The notes: generated by a model from the sequence alone, not told the origin. A stretch of 22,721 bases of DNA from Apostichopus californicus (GCA_020650975.1 JAIPMN010037008.1:1-22721), one strand, 5' to 3'; positions 11,747 through 20,680 are shown, numbered from the stretch's first letter. Made by a program: numbers and translations.

Positions 11747-12420
11747 CTGAAAAACAGAATAAAAATGAAATCAACAAAGTATATTTATTAACATAACCGG
11801 AGCGATGCATTTAAGACTCTCAATAAATTATAACTAGGCGACACATTTTTAAATAAAAATATATTATATGAATAACCATTTTTACCTGCAGGATTTTCAT
11901 TTAGGATCACACTGGCTTACCATCACTAGGACATCCCCTCACAGCTTAAACTTATCTTGCATTTAACGACATGGAATTGTTTTAACAATTCTAAACCAAA
12001 TATCATGTATCAACATTGTTAATATAAAGAAGAACAATAAGTCATAAAATATCAAAATGAAAGTAAGGATCACGGTACTTGCTGAATGGCAGTAAATATG
12101 TATTTACTATCATCTCACCAGTCCTGTTTAATTGTTGCATTTACACAATATTACTACTATCACTAATAACGGCATAATACTCATCTCATTATTACTACCA
12201 CGCATGTACCCCGAGTCTGTTATTTATCTACTCATGGTGTAATTTTGCCATACCTTGAAGCAACCTCTGATATTAGGGAATTTGTTTGAACAATGCATTT
12301 CAAATACATCCATTTGTAATATTTTATCAACAACGTATGATCGCCACAGCATAGAAGCGTAGTTTAATATCATTGTGGTATAACAAGTGTTTGTTACGTT
12401 ACACAGTCTGTACTGTAACC
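11747..12420. other. NLR intron 3, unique part
   Basis: AT-rich intronic DNA between exon D and the minisatellite; no feature recognised. Confidence 0.5.
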
Positions 12421-12423
12421 AGT

Positions 12424-13783
12424 ATACATTGTATTGTAATATATTGTAGTGTTAGCCATACCTTGTATTGTAACATACTGTAGTGTTAGACATATCTTGT
12501 ATTATAGTGTTAGCCATACCTTGTATTATAACATACTGTAGTGTTAGACATATCTTGTATTGTAACATACTGTAGTGTTAGCCATACCTTGTATTGTAAC
12601 ATACTGTAGTGTTAGCCATACCTTGTATTGTAACATACTGTAGTGTTTGCCATACCTTGTATTATAACATACTGTAGTGTTAGACATATCTTGTATTGTA
12701 ACATACTGTAGTGTTAGCCATACCTTGTATTGAAACATACTGTAGTGTTAGCCATATCGTGTATTGTAACATACTGTAGTGTTAGCCATACCTTGTATTG
12801 AAACATAACGTAGTGTTAGCCATACCTTGTATTGTTACATAATGTAGTGTTAGTCATACCTTGTATTGTAACATACTGTAGTGTTAGCCATATCGTGTAT
12901 TGTAACATACTGTAGTGTTAGCCATACCTTGTATTGTAACATACTGTAGTGTTAGACATACCTTGTATTGTAACATACTGTAGTGTTAGCCATACCTTGT
13001 ATTGTAACATACTGTAGTGTTAGCCATACCGTGTATTGTAACATACTGTAATGTTAGCCATACCTTGAATTGTAACATACTGCAGTGATAGTCATACCTT
13101 GTAATGTAACATACTGTAGTGTTAGACATACCTTGTATTGTAACATAATATAGTGTTAGCCATACCTTGTATTGCAACATACTGTAGTGTTAGCCATACC
13201 TTGAATTGTAACATACTGCAGTGTTAGTCATACCTTGTATTGTAACATACTGTAGTGTTAGACATACCTTGTATTGTAACATAATATAGTGTTAGCCATA
13301 CCTTGTATTGTAACATACTGTAGTGTTAGCCATACCTTGTATTGTAACATACTGTAGTGTTAGCCATACCTTGTATTGTAACATACTGTAGTGTTAGCCA
13401 TACCTTGTATTGTAACATATTGTAGTGTTAGCCATACCTTGTATTGTAACATACTGTAGTGTTAGCCATACCTTGTATTGTAACATATTGTAGTGTTAGC
13501 CATACCTTGTATTGTAACATAATATAGTGTTAGACATACCTTGTATTGTAACATACTGTAGTGTTAGCCATACCTTGTGTTGTAACATACTGTAGTGTTA
13601 GCCATACCTTGTATTGTAACATACTGTAGTGTTAGCCATACCTTGCATTGTAACATATTGTAGTGTTAGCCATACCTTGTATTGTAACATAATATAGTGT
13701 TAGACATACCTTGTATTGTAACATACTGTAGTGTTAGCCATACCTTGTGTTGTAACATACTGTAGTGTTAGCCATACCTTGTA
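12424..13783. repeat. 34-bp minisatellite, about 40 units, abutting the exon C splice donor
   Basis: Near-perfect head-to-tail units of 34 bp; on the plus strand a unit is TACCTTGTATTGTAACATAC followed by TGTAGTGTTAGCCA. Common variants are GACATACC or GACATATC for GCCATACC, ATAATATAG for ATACTGTAG, and TTGTGTTG. Higher-order copies are visible: the same variant string recurs 170 bp apart (five units; about 13500 and 13670) and 136 bp apart (four units; about 13075 and 13211). One shortened unit lies near 12495. On the minus strand every unit reads …ATACAAG|GTATGGCTAAC…, and the first unit coincides with the real exon C donor GTACAAG|GTATGGC at 13778/13777. Minus-strand open frames at 12544-12738 and 12986-13180 are translations of the repeat, not genes. 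Confidence 0.97.
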
Positions 13784-13854
13784 CATTCTTTCTTTTTAAT
13801 TCTTCTGGGATTTTCTCTGGTCTGATACATGCAGGTAGTGCGCAGTTAAGAAAC
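13778..13854 (-). CDS. NLR exon C: module 1, short Cys-rich segment
   Basis: This exon is 77 nt, entering at phase 2 and leaving at phase 1. The acceptor is TTTATACCACAG|G at 13855/13854; the donor is GTACAAG|GTATGG at 13778/13777. With one base completing the codon shared with exon B it encodes W, then FLNCALPACIRPEKIPEE and LKRKNVQ. Exon G encodes the matching FEACLLPPCTSM and ISKNVE, so the pattern F-x-x-C-x-L-P-x-C plus a KNV end is shared. The donor sits exactly at the edge of the large 34-bp minisatellite in intron 3, whose units repeat this donor's flanking bases. Confidence 0.85.
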
Positions 13855-14009
13855 CTGTGGTATAAAAATAAATATATGAAATGATCGTGTGTTTCTCTTT
13901 AAATACTAACAAACAGCTGACCTTATTATAGCCAGGTAACCTACTAATAAACAGAGAATACCTCATTATAATGTATCAACAAAATGCAAATATTTGCAAT
14001 TAAGATAAC
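13855..14009. other. NLR intron 2, 3' part
   Basis: Short AT-rich intronic sequence between exon C and the retrotransposon relic; it includes the polypyrimidine tract (minus strand) of the exon C acceptor. Confidence 0.5.
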
Positions 14010-14330
14010 AGTTCTATTGAATATACATACCAACGCATAGCATTCAAGATTTTAACTACTTCATTTAAATGCTTGCACGGAATGACACCTACTTACTTGT
14101 CTGAGTTGATCACACCTCGAGTACCCAAACGCACCCTTCGCCCTAAGCCTATTACTCTCGTTCCACGCAACACGAATAACAAGAAGCACTGTGGCCCGCA
14201 GCTTTTTATGTCGCTGCACCTGACCTATGGAACTTCGGGCTTCCTTCCGAAATGTGCATAATCACAGACTTCACCTCCTTTAAATCACGCCTATTTACGC
14301 ATCTCTTTCATTATAATGTACATCTAATAT
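14010..14330 (+). mobile_element. Decayed 3' end of a CR1/L2-like non-LTR retrotransposon
   Basis: The plus strand encodes the terminal part of a reverse-transcriptase ORF. One frame gives RIAFKILTTSFKCLHGMTPT then YLSELITPRVPKRTLRPKP and CGPQLF (about 14030-14210). A second frame then continues with APDLWNFGLPSEM, then TDFTSFKSRLFTHLFHYN (about 14212-14310). Phrases such as FK-LHG-x-P-x-YL-x-[ED]LI, LWN-x-LPSE and F-x-SRLKTHLF are hallmarks of the RT C-terminal tail in CR1/L2/Rex-type elements (family knowledge). The frame change and absence of the RT core show a 5'-truncated dead copy. It sits in NLR intron 2, antisense to the receptor gene. Confidence 0.8.
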
Positions 14331-14750
14331 TTAACGTCTATACACAGACCTACTACGGAATGTCTATTTTCCTTTCATTATAATCTTTACCAACACGCAC
14401 GTCCTCTACATTGCGCAGTTTTCATTGTATCCTTTATATATGACCTGTCAATCATAGTGTAATACGTCACCTGGTTGAACACCTGCACAGCTAAAGTACA
14501 TATTCTGTTACATCTCTTAGTTACCGTGAATACATCAAACATATGTACCGCTGAAGGTCACCTTGACAATCGGTAAACATGTTCGTCTGTTTAACTACAA
14601 TGTTAGCCAAGAACTAACAATATAGTTTTCTTTCATTTATGATGGCATCTTTGATTACAGAATAAAATTATTAAATAATTTCTTAATTTTTTGGGTAATT
14701 ATCCCACACTTCCCTCTCCTTGAATTAATTTTATCTTGTAAGTTACTTAC
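14331..14750. other. NLR intron 2, 5' part, nothing recognised
   Basis: Intronic DNA between the exon B donor and the retrotransposon relic. The first part (14331-14450) may be untranslated tail of the relic; no poly-A or simple-repeat tail was identified. Confidence 0.4.
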
Positions 14751-14962
14751 CAAAGTTTCCTGAATTTCTTAGACGGCAGTACATACTTCAATAATCCTAC
14801 AATGTCTTCCTCGGTTAGTTCTGGTTGGTATCCAGTGTCTGCATTCACGCATAACGTCTCCAGTGATGAGAGGCTTGGTAGAGCGATACCAGACCGGAGG
14901 ATGATGGTATTGTTGTCAACCTTGCTGAAGGACCACTGCAGGGTTAGTTCAGATATTGGTAT
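14751..14962 (-). CDS. NLR exon B: module 1, WSFSK segment
   Basis: This exon is 212 nt, encodes about 70 residues, and enters at phase 0 and leaves at phase 2. The acceptor is a pyrimidine tract ending TTTCTTCAG at 14963; the donor is CTTTG|GTAAGT at 14751/14750. It encodes IPISELTLQWSFSKVDNN, then IILRSGIALPSLSSLETL, then a TEEDIVGLLKYVLPSKKF tail. Exon F is a clear paralogue with the same phase, nearly the same length and an almost identical acceptor (TTTCTTCAG|AT-CC-ATAT). The alternation of hydrophobic residues (LPSLSSLETL) is LRR-like, but no canonical LxxLxLxxN series is present. The segment probably belongs to the ligand-sensing or autoinhibitory part of the receptor; this is inferred from its position after the NACHT. 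Confidence 0.88.
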
Positions 14963-15479
14963 CTGAAGAAAGATTAATAAAATAATAAACTGTAGTTTAG
15001 CGGCATGACTTCATTGACAGTAAATATTATTGAACGTACTCACCGCTATTAACAGGGTATTATTTATAGAAATTCAAAGGAAAGCAATACTAATGTCCCC
15101 GGTCCCTCTCCAAAAAGAAATCAAGAATTATTTAAAAAAAAAATCAAAATGACAAATAAATAAATGAACAAATTGAAAAACAGAGTTCAACTCACTACCG
15201 ATGTGTAGTTACCGCGAGTATACGTAGGAAAGTCAAATTTGGTTCCGACTATAATGAAAAACATATGCTTAACCCATAAAAGTATAGGAATAGCCTGAGT
15301 ATAAATGTATACAAGTGATTGCAGATCTCGACTTAAGTCATTTAGGCTAAACTATTGTCACCTGCCCTTCAACCTACCACCCCCACCCCCCACATTCCGT
15401 CCTACCAGACTAACTCGACATAACAACACTTCTGCCGGCTGGGTGATGACAATGTAAGTGGTAATAAACACATTCGCTA
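14963..15479. other. NLR intron 1, 3' end, nothing recognised
   Basis: AT-rich intronic sequence upstream of the exon B acceptor in the transcript. No repeat or exon-like segment was recognised. Confidence 0.5.
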
Positions 15480-16720
15480 TACCTAGCAACTGGTATCAAT
15501 GATTTGTAGCAAGTAAATTAAATCAGGCGCTTTAATATTTTCTCCATCATAGCTTGGTCTTCAAACACAAACTTATATCTACCAGTCTTGAAAAATAACA
15601 TGCTAAGAAATAACTTACAACATTGTAAAAAAAAATGTATTTGTGAAAGTTAAACTATCACGTATGTACACTCATCGATCATCACACTAGTATAAGCGCG
15701 GTTGTAATGCCTACATAATGTAGCGCCACACGAACGTACTAATTTCCCTCCCGACATATCTTAATTGTCTAATTATCTGTACCACTCTTGCATGATAACA
15801 TAGTCAAGGTAGGTTAGAAAATATTATGTTGATAGTACATGACAGGCCCTACATACAGTAACAGTAAGAACGAACCTCCCGTCCCGACACATACGGAGTA
15901 AACACGACCGACACTCGCCGGTGTATACCGCTAACAAGCAACGTCATGTAAACGCTATGTCATATAATGATTGTGCAACACATTCCACGACTATAAATCT
16001 GTCTATGCAATGTTTGTTGTAGGCTAATTCTAAATCTTTGTCGTGTCTACTCTAGAGCAGTAGTTCAGCTAGGCCTATTATACATTACGTTACAGCATTA
16101 TCCATCTGCTCCCCCCCCCCCTCTTTCGCCCAAGCTCTCCATAACAAACACACAATAACTGTCACGGCTGGGAGATATCTATACCTGATAATAAAACCGA
16201 TTCGCTACACCTTACAGCTGATGTTAATGGTTTATAACATGCAAAAAGTTTTTTTTGTTTTTTAATTCTCTGTATATTTCGATCGACGAACCTACATTCA
16301 TATTTACCAATCGTGCACGATAACATGGTAAGAGATAAGATATTATGATGATATTTCATAATAGTTGCAAAAATGAATGTTTCTATAATTATTCCCGGTT
16401 TCTCGATCCTTACTCTGTACATTCATCGATCATCACTTTGCGTGGTTAATCAGGCCTCAACCTACATACAGTAATTGCAAGAACGAACTTTTGTTCCCGA
16501 CACAAGCAGAGAAAATACAACCGGCATACGCCCGTATGAACCGCTTACAAGCTACCACCACGTAAACTCTAATCAGACGCTATAGTTTATATTATAATAT
16601 TTTGTTTATATAACTGTAAAATAAATTACATGCATATAGTATTCTCTCAAAAATGTTTGATGTAGGCTCGAGCCTTATGATCATTCTTAGCCGTGTCTAG
16701 GGTAGTAGCATATTTTGCAG
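15480..16720. repeat. Diverged and partly rearranged direct duplication in NLR intron 1
   Basis: Two stretches share several collinear blocks at about 75 percent similarity by eye: AGTAAGAACGAACC…CCCGACACA…CGG…TATACCGCTAACAAGC (15866-15936) with GCAAGAACGAACTTTTGTTC…ATGAACCGCTTACAAGC (16476-16552), and GTTTGTTGTAGGCT…TCGTGTCTA (16012-16050) with GTTTGATGTAGGCT…CCGTGTCTA (16654-16698). Other shared pieces, TCATCGATCATCAC (15672, 16424) and GATAACAT-GT (15796, 16320), are in a different order, so one copy has been rearranged. A run of 10 Cs lies at 16111. No coding signal is apparent; the minus-strand frame at 16162-16422 is inside this repeat. Confidence 0.6.
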
Positions 16721-17340
16721 CTGCAAATGTTACAATGTTACAGTATCATAACTGCTACAGTAAATATCTTTGCTAAACGTGAGCGACATTATCGTAATCC
16801 ATGTACTACTACCACTCTCAATGTGACCGCACAGCCAAATACATTATCACTACGGCAGTACCAGGGCTAACTCGGCTTTCGGAATGTCTGATTGGAGTAG
16901 GGAGGACTGATATATTACTCGGTCTCTATACGTACGGATTAGTGTCGAAATAATAACTATTATAAAAAAAAAAAAATTATATTCCTTAACACAAGCCATT
17001 TAAATTAGCCTACAGCCATGTTTTACGGCAAGTGGTAAAGTCCTAGCCTATCTTGACAGAGATAAACAAACCTGTTACTATTACTAGGTCTAGGCCCAAC
17101 CATTCAGAATTCGTCTACATAATTTGCAGTACTGTAATTAAACTTACCTTGAAAGCAAGATTGTTTTAGTAGGATTATGTCCTAAAGCGGTGGTAAACGT
17201 ATAGGCCTAGGCCTAGTAGACTTGACATATCTTAACTGCGTATACATTCCCAATAAAAGCTGCGTTTTCAAAACAGTCAAAACACCGTTATATTGTAATG
17301 GTCGACGCGTGCATTGACGCGGCAGGCTGAATGAGCCTCA
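16721..17340. other. NLR intron 1, nothing recognised
   Basis: AT-rich DNA with a poly-A run near 16965-16976 and a GGCCTAGGCCTAG palindromic patch near 17204-17216. A consensus-like splice donor TTTCAAG|GTAAGT occurs on the minus strand near 17149, but no exon with module similarity precedes it. Confidence 0.5.
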
Positions 17341-17423
17341 TTGAAGGTAGCAGCCATTAAGAGCAGACACTAACAGCAGCCACTAAGAGAAAAGGACAGT
17401 AAGACATGACACACAGTACTACC

Positions 17424-17475
17424 ACTGCGGTCGTGTGTGTTTGTTATAACTGACGCTGCGGTCGTGTGTGTTGTT
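17424..17475. repeat. Short direct repeat CTGCGGTCGTGTGTGT
   Basis: CTGCGGTCGTGTGTGTTTGTT (near 17424) is repeated as CTGCGGTCGTGTGTGTTGTT (near 17455), 31 bp apart, inside the left half of the TIR-bounded element. Confidence 0.7.
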
Positions 17476-17513
17476 CAATTAGTGCATAAATAAGAAAGGT
17501 ATTTTTTTTTCTT

Positions 17514-18033
17514 CAAAATCGATTAATTTTAGTTATGGAGCCTATTCAGATGTCCGGTTAGCACCACATTAAAGTAAAAAGGTTTTTCTTTTTACGTGGT
17601 ATATCTCTACTATCGGTAACAAAACCGATTTCTTGACCAAAAATGGCTTTAAAGTTTTAATCAACCCCGATACGAACATCTCTAAACGCGCTGTATATAC
17701 ATAATATGTAATGACCCATAAACAAAATTGTTTACTTTTTTTTTTTTAAATCGATTAATTTTAGATATGGAGCCTATTGAGATGTCCGGTTAGCACTACA
17801 TTAAAGTAAAAAGGTTTTTCTTTTTACGTGGTATATCTCTACTATCGGTAACAAAACCGATTTCTTGACCAAAAGTGGCCTTAAAGTTTTAATCAACCCC
17901 GATACGAACATCTCTAAACGCGCTGTATATACATAATGTGTAATGACCCATAAAAAAATTGTTTACTTTTTTTTTTTTTAAATCGATTAATTTTAGATAT
18001 GGAGCCTATTGAGATGTCCGGTTAGCACCACAT
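17514..18033. repeat. 232-bp tandem repeat, about 2.2 copies
   Basis: The string ATCGATTAATTTTAG starts units at 17519, 17751 and 17983 (exact 232-bp steps). Copies 1 and 2 differ at only a handful of positions, so the duplication is recent; copy 3 stops after about 50 bp at GGTTAGCACCACATT. Each unit begins after an A/T run and holds a small hairpin, ATCGGT-AACAAA-ACCGAT. The array forms the core of the TIR-bounded element at 17341-18305. Confidence 0.95.
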
Positions 18034-18305
18034 TCAGAATTATATCACAAGAGCAACATCTCATCTCATTTTGGCATTTTACAGTTAATTATTATCGCTT
18101 TAAAACAGGTACGAACAAGTAACAGTCTTGTTATTGTCCGCTAATTTAGGCTGCCCTTAGTGGCTGCTGGGGATCCACTTTTTTCCGCCACAGCGTACCC
18201 AGCCCTCGTCACAGTGTACAAACATCAGTTGCCAACGGCGTGTAACGTTGATGTATACACTAGTGGCTGCTGTTAGTGGCTGCTCTTAATGGCTGCTACG
18301 TTCAA

Positions 18306-19024
18306 ACAGGTGCTTTTTTTTAAGGAATAGTAAGTAATACAAACATGTGCTGAATTACCAACACATGCGTACATTACTATTGTTATGCTTTAATTGAACA
18401 AGTGTTATATGTAAGCTGTGAATAGTCTACTGAGCGGTGAAAAAGTTATCGAAACTTACTCGAGTTAACCTTTTGAGAACCAAATATTTATGAATAATGT
18501 AACATTGCATTAAGATAATCATTGACGAACGTAACCTACGAATGCTGCTGACAGGAAGTAGCATCTACTAGAGATGTAAGCCAAATACTGTGTAGCCGAT
18601 CCGATCAAATCAAGCATAAACAACATTGTTTGGATCGAGGAAACAGTTAATATTTTATGGGGCGCATTACCAAAATTAGTCTTATAGATTGACCGGAAAA
18701 TTGTATTATTCTAAACTAGATAGTGTGTGTCACTGTTCGTTTTCAGACTCAGATAACAGAAAGAGGTCAATCTAGCCATTATAGCAATTGAACAAAGCAA
18801 ATACCCTGAAAATTGTGTATCTTTTTACATTGGAATGATGGTATTAATGAAATAATACCTTTTGTTCTATTTTCACATTTAAAGTGCCCTGTTGTTGAAG
18901 TTGAGAGTGCCATTCTGTTATGTAAACTGCTTCACTTTTTTGAAATATGAATATAGAAAATTCAATGCATAATTGTCCGCTTTGTTCTTATTCTAGAATT
19001 TGTGGTAAACAATCCTTGGTGAAT
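18306..19024. other. NLR intron 1, nothing recognised
   Basis: AT-rich intronic sequence between two mobile-element regions. No exon, repeat or RNA gene was recognised. Confidence 0.5.
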
Positions 19025-19117
19025 TGACAGTTGTCGGGACGTTTTTTATGTAGGGTGGTTAGCCACAAATCCCACTTGAAATATGTGCACCCATATCCCC
19101 ACCCCCCCCCCACCCAT

Positions 19118-19385
19118 GGATGCGTTTGAATCCCTGGAAGGAAGAGGGAAATGGTTGCATCGGAGTAATGTGTGACTTACCATACCAGGAATGTCATGTT
19201 CGTCAATAATTATTTTATGTGTAAAAGTAAGTTGGCCTGACGTTTCGATCCTAGCAGGATCTTCTTCAAAGGCTAAATGACATGTAACAGTAACAGAAGG
19301 GACAAAAACACGCACAAAATACAGACAGGTTAATGAGCATGGTGAACACAAAGAGATAGATGTAAGGGGATTAGTAAACAAGGGA
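19118..19385 (-). repeat. Dispersed-repeat fragment with GATCC hairpin motif
   Basis: Read on the minus strand this contains CATTTAGCCTTTGAAGAAG, then the perfect inverted repeat GATCC-TGCTA-GGATC (19247-19261), then GAAACGTCAGGCCAACTT, and further on GACGAACATGACATTCCTGG and a block recurring at 20279-20385 (GTAAGTCA-ACATTACT…TTCCAGGGATTCAAA). The two copies differ at scattered positions. The GAAGAAG-hairpin-GAAACGTC arrangement resembles sequences I associate with Penelope-like or related dispersed elements, and loosely a hammerhead core; this is recall, not proof. The minus-strand frame 19046-19381 (FEEDPARIETSGQL…) is a translation of this repeat. The hAT-like MITE inserted just beyond it. 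Confidence 0.5.
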
Positions 19386-19408
19386 TGGAGAGAAGAAAGA
19401 AAGAAACC

Positions 19409-19416
19409 AACAGGGG
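19409..19416. repeat. Target-site duplication, left copy (AACAGGGG)
   Basis: Exact 8-bp match to 19832-19839 flanking the MITE; it marks the insertion point. Confidence 0.9.
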
Positions 19417-19831
19417 CAGTGGCGGAGCGTCCATACAGTCAGGGGGCGGATGCCCCCCCCCCCCTCTCAAATGGACTGCTGGCGGCCTTTTCAGCTTTTT
19501 ACCACTTTTTACTTATTCGCGATTGACTTTTTTATTGCGCTCTCACCTACCTATTGACATTTGTCACATTTTGTTGGTGTAATTTTCTGATCAAATGCTC
19601 TAACGGCGGAACATCCATATAAACTTTCGATGACACCTATTTATTCTTGGTTTATCTGCAAATTAGCAAGGCCCGGAAAGGGTCATTTCCGGCGATCTAG
19701 GAAAATATATTTACTCAAAAAATTTCGGTACGATCCGCGCCAACCTGTGGTGACGCTCCGCTTAGATAGTGTCGAAAGCCCCCCTACAGACCATTCTCGT
19801 CCCCTGACCAATACCCCTAGCTTCGCCACTG
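19417..19831. mobile_element. hAT-like MITE, 415 bp, with 8-bp target-site duplication
   Basis: The left end is CAGTGGCGGAGCGTCC; the right end is AGCTTCGCCACTG, so the terminal inverted repeats are CAGTGGCG[G/A]AGC. Immediately outside, AACAGGGG occurs at 19409-19416 and again at 19832-19839: a perfect 8-bp direct duplication, the size made by hAT transposases (family knowledge). A sub-terminal 10-mer of the left end, GCGGAGCGTC, is present inverted at 19752-19761. The element is non-autonomous, as no transposase fits in 415 bp. The small open frames crossing it (19385-19582, 19630-19860) are not genes. Confidence 0.9.
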
Positions 19832-19839
19832 AACAGGGG
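19832..19839. repeat. Target-site duplication, right copy (AACAGGGG)
   Basis: Exact 8-bp match to 19409-19416 on the other side of the MITE. Confidence 0.9.
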
Positions 19840-20022
19840 AAGATGGGAGGTGGGAGATAAACTGTGGAGGGACAAAGAGAGGACTAAGGGAATGGGTAGG
19901 GAATAAACTGGAGAAGGACAAAGACAGAAAGGTGTGGAGAAAAAGGGTGGAAAAGAGCTATGAGAGGAGGAGTGAATGGGGAGGGGGGACAAGGGGAGAA
20001 AGAGGGGGGGACAGAAGAAATT
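19840..20022 (+). repeat. Purine-rich tract
   Basis: About 180 bp strongly biased to A and G on the plus strand, with loosely repeated GGAG-GGACAAAGA-AG phrases (19866, 19911) and a G-rich end (GGGGAGGGGGGACAAGGGG). It continues the sequence that was interrupted by the MITE. Confidence 0.65.
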
Positions 20023-20044
20023 TAGTTATTTATACCGCCAAATA

Positions 20045-20680
20045 ACTAAGCACAGTACTTGCTTACTACAATTTACCTACGATTCGTCCACGCGAGAATA
20101 CTGAGGGTCACTTTCTTATACATTTGGTAAGTTAAAACAAAATGAAGAAATGCAATATAGATATTACACAGAGGAGGAATAAAAGAGAAACTCGGTTGAG
20201 CATAATACGTAAAGACAACAGTATAAAAAAAGTGATAGAAACAAACAAAGGAGACAATACAAATAGGAAACAGATGCTTTTTGAATCCCTGGAAGGAAGA
20301 TGGAAAAGATTGCATCGTAGTAATGTATGACTTACCATACCAGGAAAGTCTACTTTAACTGTTATGTTCGTCAATAATTATTTCAGAAAGAACTGTAGTA
20401 CTTGTTTGTATACCGCCCGCCTTAAATGACAATCTAGTTACGTAACACAAATGACTAAGCATAGTACTTGCTCACTACAAATTACCTACGATTCGTCCAC
20501 GGGAGAATACTGAGGTTTACTTTCTTATACATTTTAGTAAGTCAACACAAAAATGCAATATAGATATTACACTGAGGAGGAATAAAAAAGAAACTCGGCT
20601 GAGCATAATACGTAAAGACAACAGTATAACAAAAGTGACAGAAACAAACAAAGGAGACAATACCATTAGGAAACATAAAG
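20045..20680. repeat. Local direct duplication of about 230 bp, offset near 400 bp
   Basis: Copy 1 (about 20045-20275) and copy 2 (about 20450-20675) share long blocks: AGTACTTGCTTACTACAA / AGTACTTGCTCACTACAA, ACCTACGATTCGTCCACG, GAATACTGAGG, GCAATATAGATATTACAC, CATAATACGTAAAGACAACA and AACAAACAAAGGAGACAATAC. Differences are scattered substitutions plus a few short indels. Between them lies the 20279-20385 block also found at 19123-19215. No coding signal is apparent. Confidence 0.88.
20279..20385 (-). repeat. Second copy of the dispersed-repeat block
   Basis: TTTGAATCCCTGGAAGGAAG…TTGCATCGTAGTAATGTATG…ACTTACCATACCAGGAA…GTTCGTCAATAATTATTT matches 19123-19215 with about a dozen differences and a short extra segment (AGTCTACTTTAACTGT). 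It lacks the GATCC hairpin part. Confidence 0.85.

Larger units (their letters stand above)
17341..18305. mobile_element. Non-autonomous element with 45-bp terminal inverted repeats and internal tandem repeats
   Basis: Positions 17341-17385 and the reverse complement of 18261-18305 match over 45 bp with two mismatches (6th and 27th bases). The arm starts TTGAA[G/C]GTAGCAGCCATTA and ends AACAGCAGCCACTA. The arm has internal near-repeats of GCAGCCACTAA, and another partial copy lies at 18158-18169. The 965-bp interior contains two full and one partial 232-bp tandem repeats, listed separately, and no coding capacity. No target-site duplication is obvious directly outside the arms, so the true ends could differ by some bases. 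It resembles foldback or MITE-like elements with core tandem repeats known from marine invertebrates; the superfamily is not identified. Confidence 0.75.

Noticed and set aside
12544-13180. Two minus-strand 64-residue frames with repeated YNTRYG / LTLQYVTIQ phrases
   Set aside because: They are the 34-bp minisatellite read in frame; other units carry a stop (GGCTAA) in that frame, and openness depends on chance variants.
12424-13783. Possible CRISPR-like array because of regular short repeats
   Set aside because: Units are directly contiguous with no unique spacers, and the surrounding DNA is an animal gene with introns.
14073-14261. Plus-strand 62-residue open frame as a small gene
   Set aside because: It is the RT tail of a truncated retrotransposon; homologous sequence continues in another frame after it, so it is a relic.
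16162-16422. Minus-strand 86-residue open frame
   Set aside because: No recognisable domain, no compatible splice sites, and it overlaps a diverged DNA repeat.
17149-17183. Possible extra small exon of the NLR (CTTTAG| … TTTCAAG|GTAAGT, minus strand)
   Set aside because: The donor is good, but the 34-nt insert would break the phase-0 to phase-0 join of exons A and B and has no counterpart in module 2.
19046-19381. Minus-strand 111-residue open frame containing FEEDPARIETSGQL
   Set aside because: It crosses a dispersed repeat with a second, non-open copy at 20279-20385; the frame is not preserved between copies.
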